A DNA stretch of 64,000 bases. It comes from Arenimonas sp049195245. GTDB lineage: Bacteria > Pseudomonadota > Gammaproteobacteria > Xanthomonadales > Xanthomonadaceae. Where the stretch lies: contig NZ_JBMIRR010000027.1 of NCBI RefSeq assembly GCF_049195245.1, positions 310,001 to 374,000 of the forward strand, in the 5' to 3' direction. The translations under genes were made by a program, and so were the position numbers. Shown in pieces: positions 42,679 to 51,996 of this stretch; the stretch's first letter is position 1, and every line of letters begins with the position of its first letter. The notes beneath the pieces were generated by a model that was given only the letters and a program-made list of their open reading frames with translations, was not told the origin of the DNA and did no database searches.

Positions 42679-44439
42679 ATGTCCTACCTCGTGCTAGCCC
42701 GCAAATGGCGCCCCCGGCGCTTCGCCGAACTGGTGGGGCAGGAGCACGTGGTGCGCGCGCTGAGCAATGCGCTGGAAACCGGCAAGGTCCACCACGCCTT
42801 CCTGTTCACCGGCACCCGCGGCGTCGGCAAGACCACCATCGCCCGCATCTTCGCCAAGTCGCTCAACTGCGAGCGCGGCACCAGCGCCGAGCCCTGCGGC
42901 GAGTGCGGCGCCTGCCGCGATATCGACGCCGGCCGCTACGTGGACCTGCTGGAGATCGATGCCGCCAGCAACACCGGCGTGGACGACGTGCGCGAGCTGA
43001 TCGACAACGCGCAGTACATGCCCTCGCGCGGCAAGACCAAGGTCTACCTGATCGACGAAGTGCACATGCTGTCCAAGGCGGCGTTCAACGCGCTGCTCAA
43101 GACGCTCGAGGAGCCGCCGGGCCACGTCAAGTTCCTGCTGGCCACCACCGACCCGCAGAAGCTGCCGGTGACCGTGCTCTCCCGTTGCCTGCAGTTCAAC
43201 CTGCGGCGCCTGGACGAGGGCCAGATAGGCGGCCAGATCAGCCGCATCCTGGAGGCCGAAGGCATCGCCTCCGAGCCCGGCGCGGTCTCCCTGCTGGCGC
43301 GCGCGGCCGACGGCAGCCTGCGTGACGGCCTGTCCCTGCTCGACCAGGCCATCGCCTACACCGGCGGCCAGCTGAACCAGGCCGCGGTGAACGCCATGCT
43401 CGGCACCGTGGACCGCAGCCAGATCGCGGCCCTGCTCGACGCGCTGGCCGCGGGCGACGGCGGCGCGCTGCTGGCCTGCATCCAGGACCTGGCTTCGTTC
43501 TCGCCCGACTTCGGCCACGTGCTCGAAGACCTGGCCACCACGCTGCATCGCATCCAGCTGCGCCAGATGGTGCCGGGCTTCGCCGGCGACGCCGAGCCGC
43601 CGGGCATCGAGGCCTGGGCCGCGGCCCTGTCGCCCGACGTGGTGCAGCTCTGGTACCAGATGGCCGTCACCGGGCGTCGCGACCTGGGCCTGGCGCCCAG
43701 CCCGCGCACCGGCTTCGAAATGGCGCTGCTGCGCATGCTGGCCTTCCGGCCGGCGGGGCCGGGCGGCGCAGCCACCGTGCTGCCGCCCGCTGCGGGCGCA
43801 GGCGCGGCGGGAAGATCCACCTCCGGTTCGCAGGCAGCGGGCTCCACGGCATCGCCTCCGGCACGTGAGGCAGCGGTCACCTTGTCCGCACCGAAGGCGA
43901 CCCCGCACGCGGTCGCGGCGCGCGCTGCGCCGTCGCTGCCGTCCATCCCTGAAGCGATCGCTCCGTCGCCCCCGGCCGTATCGCGGACGCCGTCGCCCGA
44001 ACCGGCCAGGTCGCCGACCGGCATGTCGTCTCCGGCAGGCGCGGTGCTGGCAACGGTGGACGATTGGCTTTCGCTGGTGGCCGGCGTCGGCCTGAAGGGG
44101 CCGGTGCGCGAGTTGGCGGCGCACAGCGCGTTCTGCGGCCATGCCGACGGCGTGCTGCAGCTTTCCCTGCCCGACAGCTTCGACCACCTGCGCAGCGACA
44201 GCCTGGTGCGACAGCTGGCCCAGGCACTGGGCGGTCCGCTCGGTGCTCCGCCCGTCATCCGCTTCGAATCGGCGCGCAACACCGCGTCGGAAACCCTGCA
44301 CTCGCGCACCCAGCGCGAGCGCGGCGAGCGCCAGGCCGGCGCCGAATCCGACTTCCTGGCCGACCCGGTGGTTAGCCGGCTGGTGCAGCAGGGCGCCACC
44401 GTGCTGACCGAAACCATCCGTCCCCTCGACGATCACTGA
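42679..44439 (+). CDS. dnaX: DNA polymerase III tau/gamma subunit
   Basis: Tau links two polymerase cores to the clamp loader and helicase. The ATG at 42679 (MSYLVLARKWRP) gives 586 residues; a longer frame from 42643 has no support. The AAA+ module has Walker A GTRGVGKT (45-52), zinc Cys64/73/76/79 and the KTLEEPP segment. A long Pro/Ala/Ser-rich linker precedes the C-terminal tau domain (about 450-586). I see no A-rich slippery heptamer of the E. coli type, so a shorter gamma made by frameshifting is not indicated. It starts the dnaX-ybaB-recR group. Confidence 0.96.
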   Translation: MSYLVLARKWRPRRFAELVGQEHVVRALSNALETGKVHHAFLFTGTRGVGKTTIARIFAKSLNCERGTSAEPCGECGACRDIDAGRYVDLLEIDAASNTGVDDVRELIDNAQYMPSRGKTKVYLIDEVHMLSKAAFNALLKTLEEPPGHVKFLLATTDPQKLPVTVLSRCLQFNLRRLDEGQIGGQISRILEAEGIASEPGAVSLLARAADGSLRDGLSLLDQAIAYTGGQLNQAAVNAMLGTVDRSQIAALLDALAAGDGGALLACIQDLASFSPDFGHVLEDLATTLHRIQLRQMVPGFAGDAEPPGIEAWAAALSPDVVQLWYQMAVTGRRDLGLAPSPRTGFEMALLRMLAFRPAGPGGAATVLPPAAGAGAAGRSTSGSQAAGSTASPPAREAAVTLSAPKATPHAVAARAAPSLPSIPEAIAPSPPAVSRTPSPEPARSPTGMSSPAGAVLATVDDWLSLVAGVGLKGPVRELAAHSAFCGHADGVLQLSLPDSFDHLRSDSLVRQLAQALGGPLGAPPVIRFESARNTASETLHSRTQRERGERQAGAESDFLADPVVSRLVQQGATVLTETIRPLDDH

Positions 44440-44454
44440 CAGAAGGAAACGACC

Positions 44455-44781
44455 ATGCGAGGCAACATCGCGCAACTCATGCAGCAAGCCCAGCGCATGC
44501 AGGAAAACCTGAAGAAGGCCCAGGACGAGCTGGCCACGGTCGAAGTGCTGGGGCAGTCCGGCGGCGGCATGGTCAAGGTCACGCTCACCGGCAAGATGGA
44601 GTGCCGCAGCGTGCGAATCGATCCGTCGGTGTTCGCCGACGCGGAGATGGCCGAGGACCTGATCGCCGCAGCCTTCAACGACGCGGTCAACAAGGCCAAC
44701 GAGGAGAGCGGCAAGCGCATGTCCGCCGCCACCGCCGGCATGCCGATCCCGCCGGGCATGAAGCTGCCGGGCATGTTCTGA
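44455..44781 (+). CDS. ybaB: Nucleoid-associated protein YbaB/EbfC
   Basis: YbaB dimers bind and bridge DNA. The 108-residue product begins MRGNIAQLMQQAQRMQENLK and has the central VLGQSGGGMVKVTLTGKMEC and the VNKANEESGKRMSAATAGM segment of the family. AAGGAA lies before the ATG. It sits between dnaX and recR, the conserved order. Confidence 0.95.
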   Translation: MRGNIAQLMQQAQRMQENLKKAQDELATVEVLGQSGGGMVKVTLTGKMECRSVRIDPSVFADAEMAEDLIAAAFNDAVNKANEESGKRMSAATAGMPIPPGMKLPGMF

Positions 44782-44791
44782 ACAGGACCGC

Positions 44792-45394
44792 ATGAGCGCC
44801 TCGCCCCTGCTCGAACAGCTGATCGAGGCGCTGCGCTGCCTGCCTGGCGTGGGCCAGAAATCGGCGCAGCGCATGGCCTACCACCTGCTTGAACGCGAAC
44901 GCGAGGGCGGCCTGCGCCTGGCCGCCGCGCTGGCCGAGGCGGTGGAGCGCGTGGGCCACTGCGAATCCTGCCGCGACTTCAGCGAAATGCCGATCTGCGC
45001 GCTGTGCGCCAGCGGCTCGCGTGACCGCAGCCTGCTGTGCGTGATCGAGTCACCGGCCGACCGGCTGGTGATCGAGCAGGCCACGGGCTACCGCGGCCTC
45101 TATTTCGTGCTGCAGGGCCGGCTGTCGCCGCTGGATGGCATCGGTCCGCGCGAGCTGGGCCTGGACAAGCTGGCCGATCGCCTGGCCACCGGCGAGGCGC
45201 GCGAGCTGATCATCGCCACCAACCCCACGGTCGAGGGCGAAGCCACGGCGCATTACCTGGCGCAGCTGGCGCACCAGGCCAAGGTGAAGCCGACCCGGCT
45301 GGCGCATGGCGTGCCGCTGGGCGGCGAACTGGAATACGTGGACCGCGGCACCCTGGCGCACGCCTTCGGTTCGCGCATCGACCTGTCGACCTGA
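44792..45394 (+). CDS. recR: Recombination mediator RecR
   Basis: RecR, with RecO, loads RecA onto gapped DNA. The 200-residue product has the helix-hairpin-helix LPGVGQKSAQRMAYHLL, the C4 zinc finger (Cys57, Cys60, Cys69, Cys72) and a Toprim domain (LCVIESPADRLVIEQ, then TNPTVEGEATAHYL). It begins 10 bases after ybaB. Confidence 0.97.
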   Translation: MSASPLLEQLIEALRCLPGVGQKSAQRMAYHLLEREREGGLRLAAALAEAVERVGHCESCRDFSEMPICALCASGSRDRSLLCVIESPADRLVIEQATGYRGLYFVLQGRLSPLDGIGPRELGLDKLADRLATGEARELIIATNPTVEGEATAHYLAQLAHQAKVKPTRLAHGVPLGGELEYVDRGTLAHAFGSRIDLST

Positions 45395-45404
45395 GGACAC
45401 CCGC

Positions 45405-45749
45405 ATGCCCGGCACCATCTTCGACAAGATCATCGCCCGCGAGATCCCCGCCGACATCGTGTTCGAGGACGAGCACGTGCTGGCCTTCCGCGACATCCAT
45501 CCGCAGGCGCCGGTGCACGTGCTGTTCATTCCCAAACAGCCGGTGGCCACGCTCAACGACCTGGTTCCCGGCGATGAGGCCGTGGTGGGCCGCCTGGCGA
45601 TGGCCGCGGCGGCCTACGCGAAGCGGGAAGGCTTCGCGGACGACGGCTACCGCGTGGTGATGAACTGCAACCGCGACGGCGGGCAGACCGTGTTCCACAT
45701 CCACCTGCACCTGCTGGCCGGACGCCCGCTGACCTGGCCGCCGGGCTGA
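45405..45749 (+). CDS. HIT family hydrolase (HinT-like)
   Basis: HinT-type proteins hydrolyse nucleoside phosphoramidates such as AMP-lysine. The 114-residue product has the TIFDKIIAREIPADIVFEDE start and the catalytic histidine triad H98-x-H100-x-H102 (HIHLHLL). AGGA lies 7 bases before the ATG. It follows recR by 10 bases and converges on the Slp gene. Confidence 0.94.
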   Translation: MPGTIFDKIIAREIPADIVFEDEHVLAFRDIHPQAPVHVLFIPKQPVATLNDLVPGDEAVVGRLAMAAAAYAKREGFADDGYRVVMNCNRDGGQTVFHIHLHLLAGRPLTWPPG

Positions 45750-45756
45750 GCCGCGG

Positions 45757-46221
45757 TCACCAGTAGAACGGCGCGCGCTCCACGATCACGTCCACCTGCC
45801 GGCGTTCGGGCCAGAGGTAGACCACGTCGGCGGCAAGTCGCGGGTAGCGGTAGTCGTAGTCGCCGACCTTGCGCTGCTCGAAGCCTTCGATCACGCCGGT
45901 GAGCGTGACTTCGCGGCCCGGCTGGAAGATTTCGGGTTCGTAGAAGCCGGAGCGGCAGGCCAGGAAACGGCCCTGGCTGTGATCGCGCGCCAACGGACGG
46001 CCATCCGCGGCCAGGCGCACGCCCACGACTTCGAAACAGCTCTGCGTCGCCAGCGGCTCGACCTTGACGATGCGTCCGCCCCAGCGCACGCGTTCGCCCG
46101 CGGCACCTGCCTTTGCAGCCTGGCCGGGTCCCAGATCGGCGTACTCGCCCTGCAAGGCCTTGGGCGCAGTGACGCAGCCGGCCAGGCAAAGCAGGGCGGA
46201 CAGGGCAAGAAACGTCTTCAT
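45757..46221 (-). CDS. Slp-family outer-membrane lipoprotein
   Basis: The 154-residue product has a lipoprotein signal MKTFLALSALLCLAGC with Cys16, followed by VRWGGRIVKVEPLATQSCFE and GRFLACRSGFYEPEIFQPGR, which match the Slp/YeaY family. E. coli Slp is induced by starvation and stationary phase; its exact role is unclear. The ATG overlaps the stop of the TgpA-like gene by 4 bases, so it is the last gene of the moxR operon. Confidence 0.88.
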   Translation of the reverse strand: MKTFLALSALLCLAGCVTAPKALQGEYADLGPGQAAKAGAAGERVRWGGRIVKVEPLATQSCFEVVGVRLAADGRPLARDHSQGRFLACRSGFYEPEIFQPGREVTLTGVIEGFEQRKVGDYDYRYPRLAADVVYLWPERRQVDVIVERAPFYW

Positions 46222-48191
46222 GGCGAAACTCCTGCAGGTGCGGTGTTCGCGGGTTGCGGTTTGCCGGGCCGGTAGGCGCGCAGCTCGGACGCGAGGGCGG
46301 CCTTGGCGCGCGCGTCCAGGGGCACGCCAGCGTAGCGCCAGGCGGCGTAACGCCGGCTGAGTGCGCGCACCTGGTCCGCCTGTGCGGGCAGGGCGGAGGC
46401 GACGCGTTCCCCGAAGCTCAACGGCGCCTCGGACGGTGCCTTGGCCAACCCCACGCGGCGCAGGCGGCGCGTGAACAGCTGCCAGGCCCGCTCCAGCGGA
46501 TCGCGTGATCGGGGTCGGCCGCGCATCAGGATCGCCAAGGTCAGAACCAGCGCCAGTCCGGCGCCGATCGCGAACGCTGCCGCCAACTGGCCCGCGCTTG
46601 CCTGCTCGATGCCGAGCGGACGCAGCAAGCTCGCCTGCCGGGCGGCGTTGAAGCCCAGAACCATGTCGTTCCAGCCGCGCCGGGCCCAGTCGCCGAAGTC
46701 GCGCAACGGGGTGAAGGCATCGGGTAGCAGGGCCTCGGCACGGGCCAAGTCCTGCACCGTGTCGAGCACGCGCTCGGGCGCCACTGCAGCGGTGGGGTCC
46801 ACCCGGATCCAGCCCCGACCTCGCAGCCAGACTTCGCTCCAGGCATGCGCGTCCATCTTGCGCACTACCCAGTACTCGCCATACGGGTTTCGATAGCCGC
46901 CGGCGTAGCCCACCACGACCCGTGACGGGATGCCCGCCGCGCGCATCAGGTTGGTGAACGCGGAACTGTAGTGTTGGCAGAAGCCGACCCGGGTATCGAA
47001 CAGGAAATCGTCCACCGCGTGGCGTCCGCTTGGCGGCACCGTGAGGCTGTAGCTGAAATCCTCCCCGATCCAGGCCAAGGCTCGCCGGACGACGGCGACG
47101 TCGTCGCCGGCGGCCTCGTTGCGCCATTGAAGGGCCAACGCCCGCATGCGCGGGTTGAGATCGCGCGGCAGCGACAGCGCGGCGCGTTCTTCCTCCGGCG
47201 CCAGCGGAAACACCTGCCGCGCATTCGACACCGATCTGCCCGAGTAACGTACCAGCGCGACCACCGGCGCGGGCGTTGACACGGTGAGGTCATGCGCCAG
47301 CTGCCCACCCTCCGGCGCGGCCACGGGCTGGTCCAACGTCACGAGGTAACGCAGGTCGGTCGGCTCCATCGTCACTTCGTAATCCAGCACGTCGGCGGCC
47401 TCGAACCGGCGCTCGGGCGCTGCCTGGGCCGGCTCCGCGCCGCGGCTCCAGGTCCTGCCATCGAACCAGGTCAGCACCTGTGCACGCCAGTACAAGTCGT
47501 CGCTTCGCGGCTGCCTGGCGGTGAAGCGGGCGCGAAGGACGGGGGCGTCGTCGGCGAATAGCTCCACCCACTCATCCGGCGTCATGCGGTCACTGAGGCC
47601 GCTGCGGCCCAGCGCGTTTTCCGGCAGGCCCCACATCGGGCTGCCGAGGCGCGGGAACAGCCAGAAACCCGCCAGCGCCAGTGGCACGGCCAGCGTCACG
47701 GCCAGTGCGATGTCGCGTGCGCGGCCCCGGTCAACGCGGGTCGGTGGCGCACCCGGCACCTGCTCGGCCAGCACCGCCAGCGCCAGCAGCCACAGCGCCA
47801 TTGCCGGCAGTGCCAGGGCCAGGACCAGCGGACCCTGGTCCTGCAGGAAGGCGGCGAACGGCGCGAACAGCGAGAAGCCCAGCAGGCTGCGCGCATCGCG
47901 CAGGCGGTGCGTTTCGAAGGGCTTGAGCGCCAGCAACGTCGCCAGCATCGCGCAACCGGTGTCGCGGCCCAGGCTGAATCCGTGGCTGACCAGGACGTAG
48001 CTGCCCAGCAGGGCCAGCAGGGTCAGCCTCGAGAACACCGGCCACTGCCGCGCGGCCGATACGCCGACCGCCGCCACGGCAACCAGGCCCCATGCCAATC
48101 CCGTGGGCAACTGCAGCAGCAGCGGCAGCAGGCAGGCCCCCGCGGCCGCGAGGGACAGCAGCCGCACCCGGCGCGGCAGGACCTCAGCCAC
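46218..48191 (-). CDS. TgpA-like transglutaminase membrane protein (DUF3488)
   Basis: The 657-residue product starts at a GTG overlapping the end of the DUF58 gene. Several N-terminal membrane helices (about 10-175) precede a periplasmic transglutaminase-like domain with the triad Cys405 (VGFCQHYSS), His449 (DAHAWSEVW) and Asp465 (RVDPTAAV), a further membrane helix (about 550-570) and a cytoplasmic tail. In Pseudomonas the homologue TgpA is needed for viability. With MoxR and DUF58 it forms a widespread three-gene set. Confidence 0.92.
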   Translation of the reverse strand: MAEVLPRRVRLLSLAAAGACLLPLLLQLPTGLAWGLVAVAAVGVSAARQWPVFSRLTLLALLGSYVLVSHGFSLGRDTGCAMLATLLALKPFETHRLRDARSLLGFSLFAPFAAFLQDQGPLVLALALPAMALWLLALAVLAEQVPGAPPTRVDRGRARDIALAVTLAVPLALAGFWLFPRLGSPMWGLPENALGRSGLSDRMTPDEWVELFADDAPVLRARFTARQPRSDDLYWRAQVLTWFDGRTWSRGAEPAQAAPERRFEAADVLDYEVTMEPTDLRYLVTLDQPVAAPEGGQLAHDLTVSTPAPVVALVRYSGRSVSNARQVFPLAPEEERAALSLPRDLNPRMRALALQWRNEAAGDDVAVVRRALAWIGEDFSYSLTVPPSGRHAVDDFLFDTRVGFCQHYSSAFTNLMRAAGIPSRVVVGYAGGYRNPYGEYWVVRKMDAHAWSEVWLRGRGWIRVDPTAAVAPERVLDTVQDLARAEALLPDAFTPLRDFGDWARRGWNDMVLGFNAARQASLLRPLGIEQASAGQLAAAFAIGAGLALVLTLAILMRGRPRSRDPLERAWQLFTRRLRRVGLAKAPSEAPLSFGERVASALPAQADQVRALSRRYAAWRYAGVPLDARAKAALASELRAYRPGKPQPANTAPAGVSP

Positions 48192-49134
48192 GGGGCAGCA
48201 GCGCCAGCGCGCGCAGGCAGGCGTGGCGATGTTCGGCGCCGCTGCCGGGTCCGACCAGCGCGGCCGGCAGGCGCAGCCGGTAGCGGCTGCCCTGGCGTTC
48301 GGCGTCCAGCACCCAGCGCGTCAGCCGCCGTATGCGTGCCTCATAGGCCAGCGTGCCCAAGGCGTACCAGTCCAGCTCGATCTCGCGCTGCGCGCTGGCT
48401 TCATATTCGCGCACCATCATGCGGTCGGCACGCGCGGAGGCCTTCCACGCGATCTGCCGAAGCGCATCGCCGGCACGGTAGTCGCGCAGGTGGTGCGGCT
48501 GTTCCCCATGCGAACGGGTGCGCGTGGACTGGCCATCGCCGCCCAGGTCGGGCAGGGCCACGCCCTCCGGTTCGGGCGCGGGATAAACCAGCAGGCGCAG
48601 GTCCGGGCGCAGCCAGGACCAGGCGCGCGCCAGTCCGAACGGGCGCACGGTCGCCACCCGCAGTCGCCCGGGGCTCAACCAGCCCCGCTGCTCGGTGGGC
48701 AGGGCCAGCACCACTTCGCGGCGCTCGCCGGGAGCCAGGTCGAAGAAGGCTTCCTGGTGCATCGCGCGAAGTTCAAGTCCCCCACGCTGCCGGTTGCCGC
48801 CGGCTTCGAAGGCGGCGCGCAGCAGGAGGGGCCGGCCGGCATGCACCGGCTCGGCATGCAGGGCTACCAGCCGCAGCCCCGACAGCGTCAGGTGCGCATG
48901 CACCAGGCTGTTGTGCGCCACCGCGATCATCACGAAGGCCAGCAGCAGCGCCGGATTGTTGTTGTAGTTGAGTCCGCCCAGCAGCATGGTCGCCAGCATG
49001 CCCGCCAGGAACAGCCCGAAGGCGGTCGGCAGTACATACACCCGGCGACGGTCGATGTGGATGGGCAGCGTTTCGGTGGCGCGCGGCCGCACCAGCGGCA
49101 GGTTCGCCAGCCGGTCGCTGAAGCGTTCGATCAT
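48184..49134 (-). CDS. DUF58 membrane protein
   Basis: From the ATG at 49134 the product has 316 residues (MIERFSDRLANLPLV); a GTG six codons upstream at 49152 would also be in frame. Two N-terminal membrane segments (about 36-75) are followed by a soluble domain with the DUF58 core (GDALRQIAWKASARADRMMV, RSHGEQPHHLRDYRAGD). DUF58 proteins accompany MoxR ATPases and transglutaminase-like proteins; a chaperone- or integrin-like role has been proposed. The end overlaps the TgpA-like gene by 8 bases. Confidence 0.88.
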   Translation of the reverse strand: MIERFSDRLANLPLVRPRATETLPIHIDRRRVYVLPTAFGLFLAGMLATMLLGGLNYNNNPALLLAFVMIAVAHNSLVHAHLTLSGLRLVALHAEPVHAGRPLLLRAAFEAGGNRQRGGLELRAMHQEAFFDLAPGERREVVLALPTEQRGWLSPGRLRVATVRPFGLARAWSWLRPDLRLLVYPAPEPEGVALPDLGGDGQSTRTRSHGEQPHHLRDYRAGDALRQIAWKASARADRMMVREYEASAQREIELDWYALGTLAYEARIRRLTRWVLDAERQGSRYRLRLPAALVGPGSGAEHRHACLRALALLPRG

Positions 49135-49157
49135 GTCGCGCGGGCGGGCCACCGCCG

Positions 49158-50120
49158 TCAGTCCACGGCCACCGTGCGAAGGATGCTTTCGGCCAGCGCG
49201 TCGCGGCCGGCCGATTCCGATTCCGGTACCAGCCGGTGCGCCGCCACCTGCGCGAACAGCGCCTGCACGTCCTCGGGCTGCACATGGCTGCGCCCGTCCA
49301 GCAGGGCATGCGCGCGCGCACCGCGCAGCAGGCCCAGGCCCGCGCGCGGCGACAGGCCGACCTGCACGCCCGGATGCCGGCGGCTTTCCTGCAGCAGCGC
49401 CTGCACGTAGTTCACCAGCGCGGGACTGGCATGCAGTTTTTCGACCGCGGACCGCAGCGACAGCACGTCGTCGCCGCCCAGCCGCGGAAGGCTCTGCGCG
49501 ATCAGGTCGCGCCGGTCCTCGCCGGCCAGCATCTCGCGCTCGGCGGTGGCATCGGGATAGCCCAGCTTGATGCGCAGCAGGAACCGGTCCATCTGCGAAT
49601 CGGGCAGCGGGAAGGTGCCGGCCAGGTCTACCGGGTTCTGGGTGGCCACGACGAAGAAGGGCTGGGGCAGGGAATGGCTGACGCCGTCCACCGTCACCTG
49701 GTGTTCGGCCATGGCCTCGAGCAGGGCGCTCTGCGTGCGCGGCGGCGCGCGGTTGATCTCGTCGGCCAGCAGCAGCTGGGTGAACACCGGGCCGGCGTGG
49801 AAGCGGAACTCGCGCGCGGTCTGGTCGAAGATGGACACGCCGATGATGTCCGAGGGCAGCAGGTCGGACGTGAACTGCATGCGCTGGAAATCCAGGCCCA
49901 GGCTGGCCGCCATCGCGCGCGCCAGCGTGGTCTTGCCCAGGCCCGGCAGGTCTTCGATCAGCAGGTGGCCGCCGGCCAGCAGCGTGGTGAAGGCCAGGCG
50001 CACTTCGCGCGGCTTGCCCAGCACCAGGCGGTTGACCTGGTCCAGGGCATCGCCCAGGGCCTGCCGCGTGCGGTCGGTTACGATGGCGGCGTCGATGGCC
50101 TGCGCGTGCATGGCGTGCAT
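49158..50120 (-). CDS. MoxR-family AAA+ ATPase
   Basis: From the ATG at 50120 the product has 320 residues; the ATG at 50111 (317 residues) is nearly as likely. Walker A is EDLPGLGKTT (56-65), Walker B is LLLADEINRAPPRTQ, and sensor 1 is FVVATQNPVDLAGTFPLP. MoxR ATPases are thought to act as chaperones for metal insertion or envelope maturation. It heads the MoxR-DUF58-TgpA-Slp operon and is divergent from the GT39 gene, with 43 bases between the starts. Confidence 0.92.
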   Translation of the reverse strand: MHAMHAQAIDAAIVTDRTRQALGDALDQVNRLVLGKPREVRLAFTTLLAGGHLLIEDLPGLGKTTLARAMAASLGLDFQRMQFTSDLLPSDIIGVSIFDQTAREFRFHAGPVFTQLLLADEINRAPPRTQSALLEAMAEHQVTVDGVSHSLPQPFFVVATQNPVDLAGTFPLPDSQMDRFLLRIKLGYPDATAEREMLAGEDRRDLIAQSLPRLGGDDVLSLRSAVEKLHASPALVNYVQALLQESRRHPGVQVGLSPRAGLGLLRGARAHALLDGRSHVQPEDVQALFAQVAAHRLVPESESAGRDALAESILRTVAVD

Positions 50121-50163
50121 CCGGATAATGGTGAGTCGAAGTCTAACCCTCGCGGATGCTGGC

Positions 50164-51996
50164 ATGGCCCCAAGTTCGTTGCGCGTGAAATTCATCGTGG
50201 CCTGGGGCCTGCTGCTCCTGGCCAAGCTGTGGCTGGCGATGACGCTGCAGCCCTTCGGCGACGAAGCCTTCTACGCGCTCGAGAGTCGTCGCCTGGCCTG
50301 GGCCTATTCCGACCTGCCGGGCCTGACCGCGTGGATGATCCGCGTCGGCACCGAAGTGGGCGGGCAGCATCCGCTGGCGATGCGCTCGATGTTCCTGCTG
50401 TTGGGCTCGGCGCTGCCGTGGCTCGTGGTGCGGATCGCGCGACGCTGGTTCGGAAACGACATGGGCTGGCGTGCGGGCCTGCTGGCCCTGTTGATGCCGC
50501 TGTCGGGGCTGATGGGTGTGCTGGCCCTGCCCGACGTGCCGATGCTGTTGGCCTCGCTGCTGTGCCTGGATGCGTTCGCGCGGCTGCTCGAACGCGTCGG
50601 CCCCGCAGGCTGGGCGCAGTTGGCGCTGGGCCTGGCGCTGGGTGCGTTCTCGCACTATCGCTTCGTGCTGGTGATCGCGGCCGGGCTGGTGGGCCTGCTT
50701 TGTGTGGCCCGCGGGCGGGCGCTGCTGCGCGAGCCCGGCCTGTGGCTGGCGGTGGCGCTGGGCGCGGCCGCCTGGCTGCCGCTGCTGGCCTGGAACCTGG
50801 GGCATGCGGGTGCGGGACTGGAGTTCCAGTTCGTGGACCGGCATCCCTGGGGCCAGCTGCAGCCGGCGGGCCTGTGGTGGCCGCTGGTGCAGGCCCTGGT
50901 GGTGACGCCGGGCCTGTTCGTGCTGCTGCTGGCCACGCTGGTGGCCTGTGGCCGGCGGCGCGCGGCCGCCCCGGCCTGGGCGCTGCTGCTGGGGCTGGGC
51001 CTGGTGTCGGTGGTCGGCTATTTCGCTCTGGGCTTCCTCGCCGACAGCGAGCGCGTGAGTTTCCACTGGCCGCTGGCGGGATGGCTGGCCCTAGCCTGTG
51101 CCGCGCCGGTCGTGCTGGACGGCTGGCGGCCGTGGGCCCGGCGCCTTGTGTACGGCGGTGCGGCGCTGGGGCTGGTGGCGATGATCGTTTACCTCGTCCT
51201 GGTCGCGCTGCCGCAAGGACGGAGCTGGCTCGCGTCGGGGCCGGCGTATGCCGACAATTTTTCCGGCTGGCAGGAGGTGGCGCAGGCGGTCGACGAGGAG
51301 CTGGCCACGCTGCCCGACGACACGCGGCTGGTGGCCGACAATTTCATGCTCGGCGCGCAGCTGGCGTTCGCGCGCGACCAGGGCGACATTGCCGTGCTCG
51401 AGCACCCGCTCAATGCCAAGCACGGGCGCGCGGTGCAGCTGTCCGATTGGGGCCTGCTCAGCCGCGGGCGCGCGGACTGGGGCGCGGGCCCCGTGCTGCT
51501 GGTGGTCGAGGACAGCGCGCGGCCGCTCAAGTCCCGCCTGCAGGCCTACCGCGATCTCTGCGACCGGACGGGCGGCCTGCCTGCCGCCCGCGTGCTGCCG
51601 GTGGACCAGGGCCGCAAGCGCTTCCTGCTGTTCCGGCTCGATGCCCCGGGGCAGGCCTGCGTGATGCCCGCGCTGGCGTGGCTGGACGCGCCCTTGCCCG
51701 GGCAGGCTGTTGCCGGTGAGATCACGCTGCGTGGCTGGGCGTTGGCGGAAGGCAGCGACGTGGTGCGGGTGGACGTCACCCTGGACGGCACGGTCGTGGC
51801 GGTCGCGGACTACGGGAAGCCGCGGCCCGACGTGCTCGACTACTGGGGCATCCGGGACGCGGATGCGGGCGTCGGATTCGAGGCACAGGTGGACCTGTCG
51901 GGGCGTGCGCCCGGCCGGGCATGGCTGGGCCTGGTCCTGCACACCGCGGACGGCCGCCGCGAGCCGTGGCCGGCGCAGGCGGTGACGATCCGCTAG
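50164..51996 (+). CDS. GT39-type membrane glycosyltransferase
   Basis: The 610-residue product begins MAPSSLRVKFIVAWG and has about ten hydrophobic segments (to about residue 350). The first loop carries GDEAFYALESRRLAW, the Asp-Glu motif of ArnT/PMT (GT-C fold) enzymes, and GGQHPLAMR follows. These use polyprenyl-phosphate sugars outside the inner membrane. The last 250 residues are soluble, ending with an Ig-like module (ITLRGWALAEGSDVVRVDVT onward). The substrate is unknown; possibly lipid A or a surface glycan. Its stop overlaps the convergent maf stop by 4 bases. Confidence 0.82.
   Translation: MAPSSLRVKFIVAWGLLLLAKLWLAMTLQPFGDEAFYALESRRLAWAYSDLPGLTAWMIRVGTEVGGQHPLAMRSMFLLLGSALPWLVVRIARRWFGNDMGWRAGLLALLMPLSGLMGVLALPDVPMLLASLLCLDAFARLLERVGPAGWAQLALGLALGAFSHYRFVLVIAAGLVGLLCVARGRALLREPGLWLAVALGAAAWLPLLAWNLGHAGAGLEFQFVDRHPWGQLQPAGLWWPLVQALVVTPGLFVLLLATLVACGRRRAAAPAWALLLGLGLVSVVGYFALGFLADSERVSFHWPLAGWLALACAAPVVLDGWRPWARRLVYGGAALGLVAMIVYLVLVALPQGRSWLASGPAYADNFSGWQEVAQAVDEELATLPDDTRLVADNFMLGAQLAFARDQGDIAVLEHPLNAKHGRAVQLSDWGLLSRGRADWGAGPVLLVVEDSARPLKSRLQAYRDLCDRTGGLPAARVLPVDQGRKRFLLFRLDAPGQACVMPALAWLDAPLPGQAVAGEITLRGWALAEGSDVVRVDVTLDGTVVAVADYGKPRPDVLDYWGIRDADAGVGFEAQVDLSGRAPGRAWLGLVLHTADGRREPWPAQAVTIR

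Noticed and set aside
42679..44439. Programmed frameshift in dnaX
   Set aside because: No run of A of the slippery-heptamer type was found in the gene.
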